Shown one piece after another: positions 47,238-57,762 of a stretch of DNA of 64,000 nucleotides. The stretch covers positions 62,001 to 126,000 of the forward strand of contig JAHXIP010000002.1 of the NCBI GenBank assembly GCA_025655575.1, written 5' to 3'. The translations under genes were made by a program, and so were the position numbers. The stretch comes from Candidatus Thiodiazotropha sp. (ex Monitilora ramsayi) (GTDB taxonomy: Bacteria > Pseudomonadota > Gammaproteobacteria > Chromatiales > Chromatiaceae). The notes under the pieces are model-generated. The model worked only from the letters and a program-made list of their open reading frames with translations, did no database searches and had not been told where the DNA came from. Position 1 is the stretch's first letter; each line of letters opens with the position of its first letter.

Positions 47238-47864
47238 TCAGGGATTCGCCAGCGCCAGATCGTCCAGCTTCATCTGCAGCAGATTGCGATTGCTGACCTC
47301 CAGCGTCATGGCCTGGGTGTAAGCATCGTGAGCTGCCTGCTTATCACTTCTTTCTGCCGCGATGTCACCACGCAACATGGCAAACTCGCCGGCAAAACCA
47401 CCTGTGTCCCTATCGGCATGCTTTGCCGCACCATCGAGATCCCCTTCACTGAGCAGGACGCGCGCCAGATTGAGCTGCGCCAGTGCTTTCAGAGAGGGTT
47501 CATCCGTCTGTGCGATGGCCCACTCCAGCTGAGAGCGTGCAGCCGCCCCATCACCCTGTTCCAGTTTCAGTCTGGCCTGGGTGAGTGCGGCAAAGACCGC
47601 GTAGTTGCTGCTATCGTACTCAAGCCGCAGGAGTTCGGCCTGCTTACTGGAGGATTCGGTCTCACCACGTTGCACGGCACTCAGCATTTGATTGAAGGAC
47701 TCGGAGGCATCTTTACCGATCCGGTCCTCATAGTTGCCCCAGGCCTGCCAGCCAAATACACCACCCAGGCCAATGACAAGACCGGCAATCACCGAGGTGC
47801 CGTTCTCTTTCCACCAGCGTTTTAACGCCTCGACCTGTTCTTCTTCGGTCTGATATGCACTCAT
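47238..47864 (-). CDS. yfgM: YfgM-like tetratricopeptide protein (SecYEG accessory)
   Basis: YfgM is an inner-membrane protein that associates with PpiD and the Sec translocon. The 208-residue protein has the family start SAYQTEEEQVEALKRWWKENG, one membrane helix (about 23-40) and TPR-like helices (LEWAIAQTDEPSLKALAQLN and on). It is 24 bases downstream of hisS and 4 bases upstream of bamB. Confidence 0.92.
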   Translation of the reverse strand: MSAYQTEEEQVEALKRWWKENGTSVIAGLVIGLGGVFGWQAWGNYEDRIGKDASESFNQMLSAVQRGETESSSKQAELLRLEYDSSNYAVFAALTQARLKLEQGDGAAARSQLEWAIAQTDEPSLKALAQLNLARVLLSEGDLDGAAKHADRDTGGFAGEFAMLRGDIAAERSDKQAAHDAYTQAMTLEVSNRNLLQMKLDDLALANP

Positions 47865-47888
47865 ATTCTAAATCCTGTTTCTCATCTC

Positions 47889-49157
47889 TTATAATCTGTC
47901 GGCCAGAATACCTGCAAGGTCGTCGATCTTCACCTGCAGCTGCTCTCCACCATCCCGCAGCGGCTTCAAGCCTACCTCACCTTTGGCCACCTCATCATCT
48001 CCCAGTATCACGGCGAAGCGGGCACGACTTTTGTCCGCTTTCTTGAACTGACTCTTGAAGCCACCGCCGCCGCAATGACTGATCAGCCGTAGCTCAGGCA
48101 AGGTATCACGTAATTCCTCTGCCAACTGGATACCTTTCCGTTTGGCCGTCTCACCCATCATGATGAGATAGAGATCGACACCGGGAAGCCGCTGCGCCAC
48201 GGCTGTCGCCTCCAACAGGGCAACCAGCCGTTCTATGCCCATGGCAAAGCCAACCGCGCTGGTGGGCTTACCACCCAGCTGTGCGACCAGACCATCGTAG
48301 CGGCCACCGGCACAGACGGTACCCTGTGCACCAAGCTGGTCGGTAACCCACTCAAATACGGTCCGGCTATAGTAGTCCAGACCGCGTACCAGTCGTGGAT
48401 TCAGCACGTAGGCCACTCCCGCATCATCCAGCCCCTTTAGAAGGACCTCGAAGTGAGCCAATGATTCCTCGGAGAGGTGCTCCATAAGAGTCGGTGCACC
48501 GGCAACCACCTGGGCCATTTCCGGGTTTTTGGTATCCAGAATACGCAACGGATTGCTCTCGAGTCGACGCCGGCTATCTTCATCCAACTCATCATAATGA
48601 GCCTGGAAATAGCCCACCAGCAATTCACGGTAGTTTGCGCGCTCTTCTGATGTCCCGAGGGTGTTGATCTGAAGTTCGAGTCCCTCAAGGCCCAGCTCTT
48701 TCCATAGACGCGCAGTCAGCAGGATGAGTTCCAGGTCAATATCCGGCCCTTCCAGTCCGAAAGTCTCGACACCGATCTGGTGAAACTGTCGATAGCGCCC
48801 TTTCTGGGGACGTTCATGCCGAAACATGGGGCCTTGGTACCAGAGTCGTTGTGTCTGGTTGAAGATGAGCCCATTCTCCAGACCCGCGCGAACACAACCG
48901 GCCGTACCTTCGGGACGCAGGGTCAGACTATCGCCATTGCGGTCTGCAAAAGTGTACATCTCCTTTTCAACAATGTCGGTGACTTCACCGATGGAGCGTT
49001 TGAATAGCTCGGTCATCTCGACAATGGGCATGCGAATTTCGTCATAACCGTAACGTCCGAGCACCGAACGCACCCGATCTTCGAGATATTGCCAGAGGGG
49101 CGTCTGCTGCGGCAGGATGTCTTTCATCCCGCGAATGGCTTGGATTTGCTTTGCCAT
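47889..49157 (-). CDS. hisS: Histidyl-tRNA synthetase
   Basis: HisRS charges tRNA-His with histidine. The 422-residue class II enzyme has motif 2 ([20 protein letters not shown]), the histidine-binding [14 protein letters not shown] and the motif 3 region GFAMGIERL, plus the C-terminal anticodon-binding domain. It follows rodZ by 79 bases; ispG, usually between them in related genomes, is absent here. Confidence 0.97.
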   Translation of the reverse strand: MAKQIQAIRGMKDILPQQTPLWQYLEDRVRSVLGRYGYDEIRMPIVEMTELFKRSIGEVTDIVEKEMYTFADRNGDSLTLRPEGTAGCVRAGLENGLIFNQTQRLWYQGPMFRHERPQKGRYRQFHQIGVETFGLEGPDIDLELILLTARLWKELGLEGLELQINTLGTSEERANYRELLVGYFQAHYDELDEDSRRRLESNPLRILDTKNPEMAQVVAGAPTLMEHLSEESLAHFEVLLKGLDDAGVAYVLNPRLVRGLDYYSRTVFEWVTDQLGAQGTVCAGGRYDGLVAQLGGKPTSAVGFAMGIERLVALLEATAVAQRLPGVDLYLIMMGETAKRKGIQLAEELRDTLPELRLISHCGGGGFKSQFKKADKSRARFAVILGDDEVAKGEVGLKPLRDGGEQLQVKIDDLAGILADRL

Positions 49158-49236
49158 CAGTCGTGTGGAGTCGTGAAAAGATCTAAATCGGATAAGGCGC
49201 CGAAGAGTAACATGGAACCGTCTACCCGCCCAAGCG

Positions 49237-50253
49237 CTACAATCGTGCCGGATCGAGGGTAAAACGGGCCACTTTGCCCCGCGCGTAGGGTTTCAGGTCG
49301 AAAGCGACGCCATTGACGCTGACTTTAACCGCATTGATATCGCCGAGCACCACGCTAAAGGGACCCATGCTCCCGTCGAGCGATCGACTGACACCGCCAC
49401 GCTTCTCACCGAAGATACGCGCTCTACCGGTGGCATCCCGCACTTCTACCCAGCACGATCCGGTAAACTCGAACACCACCAAGCCGCTTGAAGCAACCGT
49501 CTCGATTGTCTCCTCTGGTGCTGTTACCAATTCAACTTCGGGAGCTGCCTCCGGCTCACTGAGTGACGACTCAGAGGCAATCGAGGCCTCAGTATCATCT
49601 GAGATGGCGTCGCTAACAATCGCCTCAGCCACCGGCTCGGGTTCTGTCGCACTCGGGGCAGTTTCAGTTTCAATCAGCGGTGGCACTTCCTCAGCTTCCG
49701 GCAGATCGGCAGGCTCCTCTACTGGTTGGACCAGATCCATCGTGCCTGGCTCAGAGAATGGCACTTCAAAACCCGGAGATTCCGTCTCAGGTACCTGCGT
49801 CGATGGTATCGGTTCCGGTTCAGGCAGATCCATGCGGCCCTGCCACCAGAAAAACAGCAATATGCCAAGCAGCAGAACGACTATCCAGGTCACAACACGG
49901 AAAAGCCGATGATCACTGTGCAGTTCCTTAGCCACTTCATCCGGCTGATTTTTGGGTAGCGGTGTCTGCTCAGTGCTGGGGTTGAGTTCCTGATAGGAGA
50001 TGATGACCGCTTCTTCATCGACGCCAACCAGTCGCGCATAATTTCGCAGATAGCCCTGAACGAATACTGCCGACGGGAGGTTCTCGTAGTCATCCCACTC
50101 GAGGGCTTGAATGATGCTATCACTCAGGTGCAGACGCGCAGCCACTTTGGCCTGTTCCAAGCCCTGGCGTTCCCGCGCCTTGCGCAGTTGGGAACCCGGC
50201 CCGTCGATGGTACCCTCCGCTGGATGATTGTCTGAACTGTTTTTATTTTTCAT
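49237..50253 (-). CDS. rodZ: Cytoskeleton protein RodZ
   Basis: RodZ links MreB filaments to the membrane and sets rod shape. The 338-residue protein has an N-terminal Cro/CI-type helix-turn-helix (about 15-75), one membrane helix (about 115-133, [18 protein letters not shown]), a long acidic Pro/Glu-rich linker (about 140-255) and the C-terminal DUF4115 beta domain with [16 protein letters not shown]. It overlaps pilW by one base. Confidence 0.93.
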   Translation of the reverse strand: MKNKNSSDNHPAEGTIDGPGSQLRKARERQGLEQAKVAARLHLSDSIIQALEWDDYENLPSAVFVQGYLRNYARLVGVDEEAVIISYQELNPSTEQTPLPKNQPDEVAKELHSDHRLFRVVTWIVVLLLGILLFFWWQGRMDLPEPEPIPSTQVPETESPGFEVPFSEPGTMDLVQPVEEPADLPEAEEVPPLIETETAPSATEPEPVAEAIVSDAISDDTEASIASESSLSEPEAAPEVELVTAPEETIETVASSGLVVFEFTGSCWVEVRDATGRARIFGEKRGGVSRSLDGSMGPFSVVLGDINAVKVSVNGVAFDLKPYARGKVARFTLDPARL

Positions 50254-51038
50254 TATTGTCTTTCTGACTGGTTGAGTGCTTGTATCTCAGGCGCATCGGG
50301 AAACTCTTTCAACAGTCTGCGCTTGTATTCCACCACTTTTTTGCGGTCACCCAATCGTTGTTCGATCTGTACACCGAGCCACAGAGAGGCTGCCGTACCC
50401 TTAACCTCTCCATGGTAACGTTCAAGATAAGCCCGGGCAGACATCCCTTTCTGTTGCTCAAGTGAGAGTTCAGCCATCTGAAACAGTGCGGGTGAATACC
50501 TTGGGTTGGCAGTTAAGGCGCGACGATAGTAGGTCTCTGCCATCACCATGTCACCGGCACGCTCAGCACAAAGTCCCGCATTGTTAAGTGCTACCCAAGG
50601 GGTGGGATAGAGTGGATTGTCGAGCGCCAGTAGAAACTCCTGATCTGCCATCTCGTAGCGATTTTGTTTGCAGTAGTAGCTGCCGCGGGCATTTCGGATG
50701 TAGGGGTCACGTGGGTCGAGATTCACAGCCCGATCATAGTGGCGTGCCGCCAAATCATTTTCACCCAGCCTTTCATAGAGAATCGCAATCACATTGTGGG
50801 CTTCGGGATTCTGCTCATCCACTTCGAGGCCGCGCCTGAGCTTCTGCAGCGCCACCGCATCCTGGCCATCCCGCATATAGGCGATGCCCATTTCCACATA
50901 GATCTTTGCCGGACTATCCCGCTTTTCCAAACCCAGGTTGCCGGTGGCATCCGGTTGACCGCCTGTGGTCGCACATCCTGTGAGAAACAGGGTTAAAAGC
51001 AAGCGTCCGGCGATCTTATAATCACGCAATAACATCAT
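50253..51038 (-). CDS. pilW: Type IV pilus biogenesis lipoprotein PilW/PilF
   Basis: PilW/PilF helps assemble or localise the PilQ secretin of type IV pili. The 261-residue protein has a lipobox (TLFLTGC, Cys22) and tandem TPR units, for example AYMRDGQDAVALQKLRRGLE and ARHYDRAVNLDPRDPYIRNA. It overlaps rlmN by 4 bases (ATGA type) and rodZ by 1 base. Confidence 0.93.
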   Translation of the reverse strand: MMLLRDYKIAGRLLLTLFLTGCATTGGQPDATGNLGLEKRDSPAKIYVEMGIAYMRDGQDAVALQKLRRGLEVDEQNPEAHNVIAILYERLGENDLAARHYDRAVNLDPRDPYIRNARGSYYCKQNRYEMADQEFLLALDNPLYPTPWVALNNAGLCAERAGDMVMAETYYRRALTANPRYSPALFQMAELSLEQQKGMSARAYLERYHGEVKGTAASLWLGVQIEQRLGDRKKVVEYKRRLLKEFPDAPEIQALNQSERQ

Positions 51039-52129
51039 CTGATATTTACCTTCAGGCTTTCCGCTTCCGACCGGCGCAAATCTCTGCGGCTCCGATCCTT
51101 GACCTTACCGACTAGCTGTCCGCATGCTGCATCAATATCCTCTCCCCGGGTCTTTCGTGTTGTGGCGATGATGCCTGAACGTTTCAGGCGCATGCGGAAA
51201 GCCTCAACCCGTTCCGCCGGAGAGACCTGATATTGGGTGCCTGGAAACGGGTTGAATGGAATCAAATTAACCTTGGAGGGCGTTCCCTCGAGCAAGCGAA
51301 TCAGCGCTTTGGCATGCTGCAGGCTGTCGTTGACACCATCCAGCATGACATATTCCCAGGTCACCTTGCGCCGTTTATCGCCTTGAACGAACTCCCGGCA
51401 AGCGGGGATCAATTCTTCCAGGGGATACTTCTGGTTAATCGGTACTAATTGATCGCGTAAGGCATTGTCCGGCGCATGCAGTGAGACCGCCAGGCTCACA
51501 TCACTGAGCTCCCGTAGTTTCTTGAGTGCCGGTACGATGCCTGAGGTACTGATGGTGACACGATACTTGGAGACCATATAGGCCAGATCATCCTGCATAA
51601 TGTTCATGGCCGCTACCACCGCATCGAAATTGGCCAGCGGCTCTCCCATGCCCATCATTACTATATTACTGGGGGATGTACCCAGCTCACGAGTCGCTAT
51701 CCAGACCTGTCCAATAATTTCAGACACGGTGAGATTACGGTTAAAACCCTGTTGGGCGGTAGAGCAGAAGCTACAGTCCAGCGCACAACCCACCTGGGAT
51801 GAGACGCAGATCGTGCTGCGCCCGTCTTCGGGAATATAGACAGTCTCGATACGTTGCCCGTCTGTCAGTTCAATCACCCACTTGCGGGTCCCATCCAGCG
51901 CCGGTTGTTCAAAGATCAGTTGCGGCAGACTGAGCTCTGCCACTTGGTGCAGCTGTTCGCGCAAACGTTTCGAGATATCGGTCATGGCATCGAAATCGGT
52001 GATGCCGTGCTTGTGAATCCATTTGAATACATTGCGACCATGAAAGGCCTTGCTGCCAAGCGCCAGAAAAAATGTCTCCATTCCCTTGCAGTCGAGATCG
52101 AACAGGTTGGTTTTCGTGTCGGTAGTCAA
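51035..52129 (-). CDS. rlmN: Dual-specificity rRNA/tRNA methyltransferase RlmN
   Basis: RlmN methylates A2503 of 23S rRNA and A37 of some tRNAs, using radical SAM chemistry. The 364-residue protein has the Cys115-x3-Cys119-x2-Cys122 cluster (CALDCSFCSTAQQGF) and the C-terminal Cys336 (AACGQL) needed for methyl transfer. It heads the rlmN-pilW-rodZ-hisS-yfgM-bamB-der group and overlaps pilW by 4 bases. Confidence 0.96.
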   Translation of the reverse strand: MTTDTKTNLFDLDCKGMETFFLALGSKAFHGRNVFKWIHKHGITDFDAMTDISKRLREQLHQVAELSLPQLIFEQPALDGTRKWVIELTDGQRIETVYIPEDGRSTICVSSQVGCALDCSFCSTAQQGFNRNLTVSEIIGQVWIATRELGTSPSNIVMMGMGEPLANFDAVVAAMNIMQDDLAYMVSKYRVTISTSGIVPALKKLRELSDVSLAVSLHAPDNALRDQLVPINQKYPLEELIPACREFVQGDKRRKVTWEYVMLDGVNDSLQHAKALIRLLEGTPSKVNLIPFNPFPGTQYQVSPAERVEAFRMRLKRSGIIATTRKTRGEDIDAACGQLVGKVKDRSRRDLRRSEAESLKVNIR

Positions 52130-52252
52130 TGCAGGGAGTTCTCAGCGAAATTAGTGAATAACAGGCGGAAAGAAAAAACCATAAAATAACAACGCGTTAG
52201 TTTAGCCTTGGGAGGGCAGGCTGGCAAACCGGCAGGTCGCAATTACCGGATT

Positions 52253-54451
52253 TTATGAGATTCGTTTGACCACACTCACATCCGGTAGTTGCTCCACCTT
52301 TGATAACAGGCGGCTCAACTGCTCCATATCACTGACTTCAACGGTAAATCGCATGGTGGCGGTATCGCTCTTACGGTCACTGTTGGTATTGACGCCAATC
52401 ACATCGATATCCTCATTGGTGAGGATTGCGGATATATCCCGCAACAGCCCCTTTCTGTCTCCGGATACCACCAGAAAATCCACCGCATAGGTTGTCTGTG
52501 CCTGCTGGTCACTCCAAAGGACATCCACCAGCCGCTCTCTATTCGCCTCATCCAGCGCACGGACGTTGGCACAATCCCGTCGGTGCACTGTCACGCCACG
52601 ACCCCGGGTGACAAAGCCAATGATCGGATCATAGGGGACCGGCTTACAACAGCGCGCCATACTGGTCATCAAGTCATCAACACCGGCAACCACCACCTCT
52701 CCCTTGACCGTGGCGGTCCGCTGTTGTGGTGTTATTGGCTTGCTACGTTGTGCTTGCCGGGCGCGTCCACCAACACCTGCGACCTGAATGGGTGACAAGT
52801 CGCCACGTCCGATGGCTGCGTAGACATCCTCGGCATGCTGTAGATTGTGCTTCCCTGCGATGGCTTCCAAGTCGGGCTTCTCGGTAACCGAGAGTCGTAC
52901 CATTTCACGCTCCAGGGCGGCACGACCCAAGTCCACGTGATGCTCATAATCCAGGTGCTTGAACCACTGCTTGACCCGGTTGCGTGCCCTGGCGCTGTGC
53001 AGATAGCCAAGATGAGGGTTAATCCAATCACGACTCGGTGTACCATTTTTGGCCGTCAGGATCTCAACCGATTCTCCACTGCGCAGCGGTCGATTCAACT
53101 GGACAATATGACCATCGACTCGCGCGCCACGACACTGGTGGCCAATGTCAGTGTGGATGGAGTAGGCAAAATCCAGCGGTGTCGCCCCCTTGGGCAGTTC
53201 CACGACTTTTCCCTGAGGGGTCAGTACATAGATTCTTGTCGCCTCCATATCGGCATCCAGATAACCTGGTGGCTCACCCTCATCACTTAGCTCCTTCTGT
53301 TCAAGCCACTGCCGCATCCATACGATGCGACGCTCAAAATCGGCATCGTGCTTGGTGTTCTCCTTGTAACGCCAGTGTGCCGCCACACCCAATTCCGCAT
53401 GATGATGCATGTCACCTGTGCGGATCTGTACCTCAAGGGTCTTCTCTTCAGGTCCGATGACGGCTGTGTGAATCGATTGGTAGAGATTGGCCTTAGGTGT
53501 GGCGATATAGTCGTCGAATTCACCCGGTATATGTTTCCAGAGGCCATGCACTACACCCAGTGCCGCGTAGCACTGAGCAATGTCATCGACCAGCACCCGT
53601 AACGCACGCAGGTCGAAGATTTGTTCGATATCCACTGACTTGCGCTGCATCTTGCGCCAGATGCTGTAGATATGTTTCGGTCGACCGCTGATTTCGGCAT
53701 TGACACCGACGGCGTGAAACTTCTCATGCAGCAACTCGATGACCTGATTGATAAACTGCTCTCGATCGGCGCGACGGCCATCGAGTTGACTGGCAATGCG
53801 TTTGTAGTCATCAGGATGGAGAAAGCGCAAAGAGAGGTCTTCAAGTTCCCATTTTATCTGCCAGATACCCAGACGGTTGGCCAGAGGTGCGTAGATATCA
53901 CGAGTCTCCTGAGCCAGACGATGGCGTAATTCGGGAGAGAGCCCACGAGCGGTTCGCATGCGGTGCAGTTGTTCCGCCACGACAATCAATACAACCCGAA
54001 TATCCTCGGCAATACCCAATAGCAAGCGGCGCAGGTTTTCCGCATGTTCACCTTCATCTCCCGCTGGCACTTCGGATGAAAGATCGGTCAGCATGCCGAT
54101 ACGGGTCAGGTCGTCAACCATGCGGGCAGTATTCTCACCCAGCATTTTAATCAGATGATCGAGCTTAAGATCCTTTTCGTGGAATGAACCCAGCAGCATA
54201 GCGGCTGCTATCGTTTCCTGGTCCATTCTCATGTCGACCAGAATCTCCGCCACGGAGAGTGCGTGGCGCAACTGGGATTCGCCAAAGAGGGTACGGGCAT
54301 TGGGATCTGCAGCCAGAGCGATGTCGGCTGCTTTTCTCAGGCATTGCCTGTCCTCACCATCAAGATCCTCCGGCAGCCGGTCGATCCAATGAGCGACATC
54401 CTCCCCCGCGATCTCATCACCTTCAGGGAGCCTACTGGTGGTAGTCACCAT
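52253..54451 (-). CDS. relA: RelA, (p)ppGpp synthetase
   Basis: RelA makes the alarmone (p)ppGpp when amino acids are short, on the ribosome. The 732-residue protein has an N-terminal hydrolase-like domain that is degenerate: the HD motif is replaced by GSFHEKD, so it should not hydrolyse. The synthetase domain is intact, with DLRALRVLV and EFDDYIATPKANLYQSIHT. TGS (VVELPKGATPLDFAYSIHTD) and ACT domains follow. It is preceded on the same strand by the DUF1015 gene (gap 47 bases). Confidence 0.95.
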   Translation of the reverse strand: MVTTTSRLPEGDEIAGEDVAHWIDRLPEDLDGEDRQCLRKAADIALAADPNARTLFGESQLRHALSVAEILVDMRMDQETIAAAMLLGSFHEKDLKLDHLIKMLGENTARMVDDLTRIGMLTDLSSEVPAGDEGEHAENLRRLLLGIAEDIRVVLIVVAEQLHRMRTARGLSPELRHRLAQETRDIYAPLANRLGIWQIKWELEDLSLRFLHPDDYKRIASQLDGRRADREQFINQVIELLHEKFHAVGVNAEISGRPKHIYSIWRKMQRKSVDIEQIFDLRALRVLVDDIAQCYAALGVVHGLWKHIPGEFDDYIATPKANLYQSIHTAVIGPEEKTLEVQIRTGDMHHHAELGVAAHWRYKENTKHDADFERRIVWMRQWLEQKELSDEGEPPGYLDADMEATRIYVLTPQGKVVELPKGATPLDFAYSIHTDIGHQCRGARVDGHIVQLNRPLRSGESVEILTAKNGTPSRDWINPHLGYLHSARARNRVKQWFKHLDYEHHVDLGRAALEREMVRLSVTEKPDLEAIAGKHNLQHAEDVYAAIGRGDLSPIQVAGVGGRARQAQRSKPITPQQRTATVKGEVVVAGVDDLMTSMARCCKPVPYDPIIGFVTRGRGVTVHRRDCANVRALDEANRERLVDVLWSDQQAQTTYAVDFLVVSGDRKGLLRDISAILTNEDIDVIGVNTNSDRKSDTATMRFTVEVSDMEQLSRLLSKVEQLPDVSVVKRIS

Positions 54452-54498
54452 CTACTTGATCAGCCTCTGTGCGTAATTCCGTTTGTTTTCGGCGATAT

Positions 54499-55740
54499 TC
54501 AGTCGAGTACGTGACTGACCAGCCCATCCGCCAGCTTGGGTTCGAACCAGGTGGATTTTGGTGGCATCACCTCACCTGCATCGGCGACTGCCATGAGGTC
54601 TTCCATTCCGGTGGGAAAGAGGGAGAAGGCCACAACCATCTCACCGGAGTCGACCCGTTTCTCCAACCCCGAGAGACCACGAATACCACCAACGAAGTCG
54701 ATACGGGCGTCCCGGCGGGGATCGGAAATGCCGAGAATCGGTTCGATCAGATTATCGGCCAGCAGACTCACATCCAACCTGGCCACCGGATCATCCGATG
54801 GAATACGCGCTGGATCTAACCGCAGGCGATACCACTGATGGTCCAGATACATACCAAACTCAGCAGCGCTGGCTGGTTTCACCGGCTGATCACTGGACTC
54901 AACACTGAAAGACTCTCCCACCCGAGCCAGAAAAGTCGTTTTATCCAGGCCATTGAGGTCTTTGATTACCCGATTGTAATCGAGAATCTGCATCTGGTTG
55001 TGGGGAAAGATGACACTCAGGAAGTAATTATAGGACTCGCCACCGGTGTGATTGGGGTTATCCGCCTTTCGCGCCCCACCCACACGAGACCCGGCTGCAG
55101 AACGATGGTGGCCATCGGCCACATAGAGTGCGGACATGGCATCGAAATCCCGAGTCAGCTGCTCGACTGTAGCCTCATCATCCACCACCCAGATCTCGTG
55201 GCGTACCGCATCAGCAGCGGTGACATCCATATCCGGCGCGGCCTGTGAAACCCTTACCAATACAGCATCTACCTGAGGTGCACTGGGGTAGACCAGGAAA
55301 ACCGGTCCTGTCTGGGCATTCAGTGCATCAACCTGGCGCACCCGGTCATCTTCTTTGGCAGGACGGGTAAATTCATGCTTTTTGATCCGATCCGTGTCGT
55401 AGGCTTCCACTGAGGCAGCCGCCACCAACCCGGTTTGCCGATGCTCTCCCATGGTCAGCCGGTAGACATAAAAGCAGGGCTTGTCATCTCTCACCAGCAC
55501 CTTTTCCCGAACCATTTTCTGCAGATTTTCTGCTGCTTTGGCATAGACTTCAGGGGCATAGGGATCGACACCAACCGGCAGATCGACCTCGGGACGCGAA
55601 ATATGCAGAAAACTCCAGGGACGCCCTTCCACCATTTCCCTGGCTTCAGCCTCGTTCATTACATCGTAAGGTGGTGCGGCGACATCGTCGGCCCGCCCTT
55701 GAGCCGGGCGCAACCCGGTAAAAGCTCTGATCAACGGCAT
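54499..55740 (-). CDS. DUF1015 family protein
   Basis: This 413-residue protein matches the DUF1015 family, including the start RAFTGLRPAQGRADDVAAPPYDV and the pattern YVADGHHRSAAGSR. Function is not established; some relatives are associated with sugar-acid or stress metabolism but this is not visible here. It lies upstream of relA on the same strand. A possible promoter lies in the 370-base region upstream, but no box is convincing. Confidence 0.85.
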   Translation of the reverse strand: MPLIRAFTGLRPAQGRADDVAAPPYDVMNEAEAREMVEGRPWSFLHISRPEVDLPVGVDPYAPEVYAKAAENLQKMVREKVLVRDDKPCFYVYRLTMGEHRQTGLVAAASVEAYDTDRIKKHEFTRPAKEDDRVRQVDALNAQTGPVFLVYPSAPQVDAVLVRVSQAAPDMDVTAADAVRHEIWVVDDEATVEQLTRDFDAMSALYVADGHHRSAAGSRVGGARKADNPNHTGGESYNYFLSVIFPHNQMQILDYNRVIKDLNGLDKTTFLARVGESFSVESSDQPVKPASAAEFGMYLDHQWYRLRLDPARIPSDDPVARLDVSLLADNLIEPILGISDPRRDARIDFVGGIRGLSGLEKRVDSGEMVVAFSLFPTGMEDLMAVADAGEVMPPKSTWFEPKLADGLVSHVLD

Positions 55741-56110
55741 GAATGGGTACCTCTATGCCTGGGATGGGTGGCGTATTCTCGCCGAAATTGGGTAATTGAG
55801 GTGGGGGATTGTTTCAAAAGAGCAACTGGTGAATCAAGTGAATCTATCCACCGTGTAAGAATTTGCCTACTTAGATATGAGAATAAACCTGCATATTATT
55901 TATGGTTTTTAACATAGACTTTCATTGTCGCATTTAGGGACGTTAGGGAAAACACACACGAACAGGGATGTCCACGGATTGAATCTTTGCCAACCAATCA
56001 TTGCGACATAAAATCCTGGCACCCAAGGATAAGGGAGCCAGGATTTTTTTTGCCTGTCATATCTTATTGATTTTGTTCAACTATAGCTGGGGCCTTCACC
56101 ACTAGCCACA
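55741..56110. other. Intergenic region of 370 bases
   Basis: Between the folK end and the DUF1015 start, both on the minus strand. It contains the terminator at 56009-56051 and otherwise no supported gene. It should hold the promoter of the DUF1015-relA transcript. Confidence 0.6.
56009..56051. terminator. Rho-independent terminator downstream of folK
   Basis: A 10-bp stem AAATCCTGGC/GCCAGGATTT with a 16-base loop. The plus strand runs into TTTTTTTT and the minus strand into TTTTATG, so it could act in both directions. It lies about 60 bases beyond the folK stop, which is transcribed from the right. Confidence 0.82.
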
Positions 56111-56638
56111 TTAGTCTATGGGATCACCTGACATAGGTGTCACGGGCCAAAGAGGCTGCTCACTGTGATCAAACGCCTCCCAGAGATCCCGATAAGTTTG
56201 TCCTGTTTGGGGATGACGTTCATTGCCGGCCACCTCTGATAGGGGGAGCAGCACAAAAGCATATCGCAGGATCTCATCCCTAGGCACCTGAAGGCTTCCT
56301 TGATCAATAATCTGATCCCCGTAGGTGAGGAGATCGATATCCAGCGTTCTGGATGAAAATTTTTCGCCCCCACGCACCCGGCCGTGGCTCATCTCGATCT
56401 CGCGCAGAACCGCCACCAATGCCTGGGGAGACAGCTGGGTTTTGATACCCACAACCAGGTTAAGAAAGTTCTCGCCACTGAAACCCACCGCCATACTTTC
56501 ATAGATAGTGGAAACTGTCAGCTCACCGAATCTCGCCGACAACGCCTCAATAGCAGAAGCAATCTGTATCTGAGGTGTGACATTACTTCCCAGACTAAGC
56601 CATGCCCTGACTGGACCCGGTTCAGTCACGCCTGCCAC
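56111..56638 (-). CDS. folK: 6-hydroxymethyl-7,8-dihydropterin pyrophosphokinase FolK
   Basis: FolK transfers pyrophosphate from ATP to the pterin in folate synthesis. The 175-residue protein has LSLGSNVTPQ near the N-terminus and SSRTLDIDLLTYG, the conserved ATP and substrate-binding motifs. It overlaps folB by 17 bases and follows it on the same strand. A terminator lies downstream. Confidence 0.92.
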   Translation of the reverse strand: MAGVTEPGPVRAWLSLGSNVTPQIQIASAIEALSARFGELTVSTIYESMAVGFSGENFLNLVVGIKTQLSPQALVAVLREIEMSHGRVRGGEKFSSRTLDIDLLTYGDQIIDQGSLQVPRDEILRYAFVLLPLSEVAGNERHPQTGQTYRDLWEAFDHSEQPLWPVTPMSGDPID

Positions 56639-56984
56639 GCTCGATAATCACCCCTACATCCCGTGCTGCGCTCACGGCACCGACCTTATTGAGCGTCAGC
56701 TTGACCCAAGGCACGGCGAACTCCTCAAGCACGATAGCCGCACATTTTTCCGCCAGCGTCTCCACCAGTTGGAATTCGCTCTGCCTGACAAACTCAATGA
56801 GACGTTTACTGACTGCCTTGTAATCCAGCGTGTCATCGATGGCGTCCGTAGCGGCAGACTTGGCAATATCCGCCCCCATCTCCAGATCGAAAACGACCGT
56901 CTGCCTTATTTCCCGTTCCCAATCGTAGATACCAATGACGGTATCGATACGCAATTCGCGGATGAAAACAATATCCATAATCAA
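56622..56984 (-). CDS. folB: Dihydroneopterin aldolase FolB
   Basis: FolB makes the pterin precursor used by FolK. The 120-residue protein has the family pattern VIGIYDWEREIRQTVVFDLEMG, the Tyr residue and a C-terminal KVGAVSAARDVGVIIER. The first two Met codons (residues 1 and 3) are both possible starts. It is divergent from plsY, a common gammaproteobacterial arrangement, and overlaps folK. Confidence 0.93.
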   Translation of the reverse strand: MIMDIVFIRELRIDTVIGIYDWEREIRQTVVFDLEMGADIAKSAATDAIDDTLDYKAVSKRLIEFVRQSEFQLVETLAEKCAAIVLEEFAVPWVKLTLNKVGAVSAARDVGVIIERGRRD

Positions 56985-57110
56985 TCATTTCAGCTGTTTG
57001 GATGAAGGGCTCATGGTAGAGCAGTCACGATGAATTACAAACCCTGAAAGCCGCCGGATTCAGACTAACCCTGGCTTGACCTTACCCTCACTTGCGGTTC
57101 CAATTGGCCG

Positions 57111-57725
57111 ATGCTTACTGAAACACTGCTCGTCATAGGCGCCTACCTGATTGGATCTGTCTCCAGCGCCATCATAGTCTGCCGTCTCATGGGACTGCCC
57201 GACCCTCGCACCCAGGGTTCGAACAATCCCGGTGCAACCAATGTCCTGCGTATCGGCGGGAAGAAAGCGGCAGCGATTACCCTGCTCGGCGACTCACTGA
57301 AAGGCTTCATTCCCATGCTGGTGGCCCACCTCTTCGAGGCCTCTCCGCTCGTGTTCGCCCTAACGGGCCTGGCCGCCTTTCTGGGGCACCTCTATCCCCT
57401 GTTTTTTGGCTTTAAGGGCGGCAAAGGGGTTGCCACCGCGCTTGGTGTTCAATTTGGCCTGCACTGGGGTATCGGCGCAGGCGTGGGACTGATTTGGTTG
57501 TTTATGGCTAAGGTCGTGAACATCTCCTCTCTTTCGGCATTGGTCTCAATGGCCATCGCACCGCTGATTGTCTGGTTGATCTGGCCATCCCCAGCACTCG
57601 TCATGATGCAGATTGCTGTAACGCTCATTCTCTTCTGGCGCCATCGTTCCAACATTCAGAACATGCTGTCGGGCAAGGAAGGTAAAATTGCCGAAGAAAA
57701 CGGCATCGGTACCGACCAGGATTAA
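57111..57725 (+). CDS. plsY: Glycerol-3-phosphate acyltransferase PlsY
   Basis: PlsY moves an acyl group from acyl-phosphate to glycerol-3-phosphate in phospholipid synthesis. The 204-residue membrane protein has the motifs YLIGSVSSAIIVCRLMGLPDPR, GSNNPGATNVLR and GHLYPLFFGFKGGKGVAT. Five or so helices are visible. It is divergent from folB. Confidence 0.94.
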   Translation: MLTETLLVIGAYLIGSVSSAIIVCRLMGLPDPRTQGSNNPGATNVLRIGGKKAAAITLLGDSLKGFIPMLVAHLFEASPLVFALTGLAAFLGHLYPLFFGFKGGKGVATALGVQFGLHWGIGAGVGLIWLFMAKVVNISSLSALVSMAIAPLIVWLIWPSPALVMMQIAVTLILFWRHRSNIQNMLSGKEGKIAEENGIGTDQD

Positions 57726-57762
57726 CTCATCATTCATCGTTATTCAGGAGCAGACTGCACCC

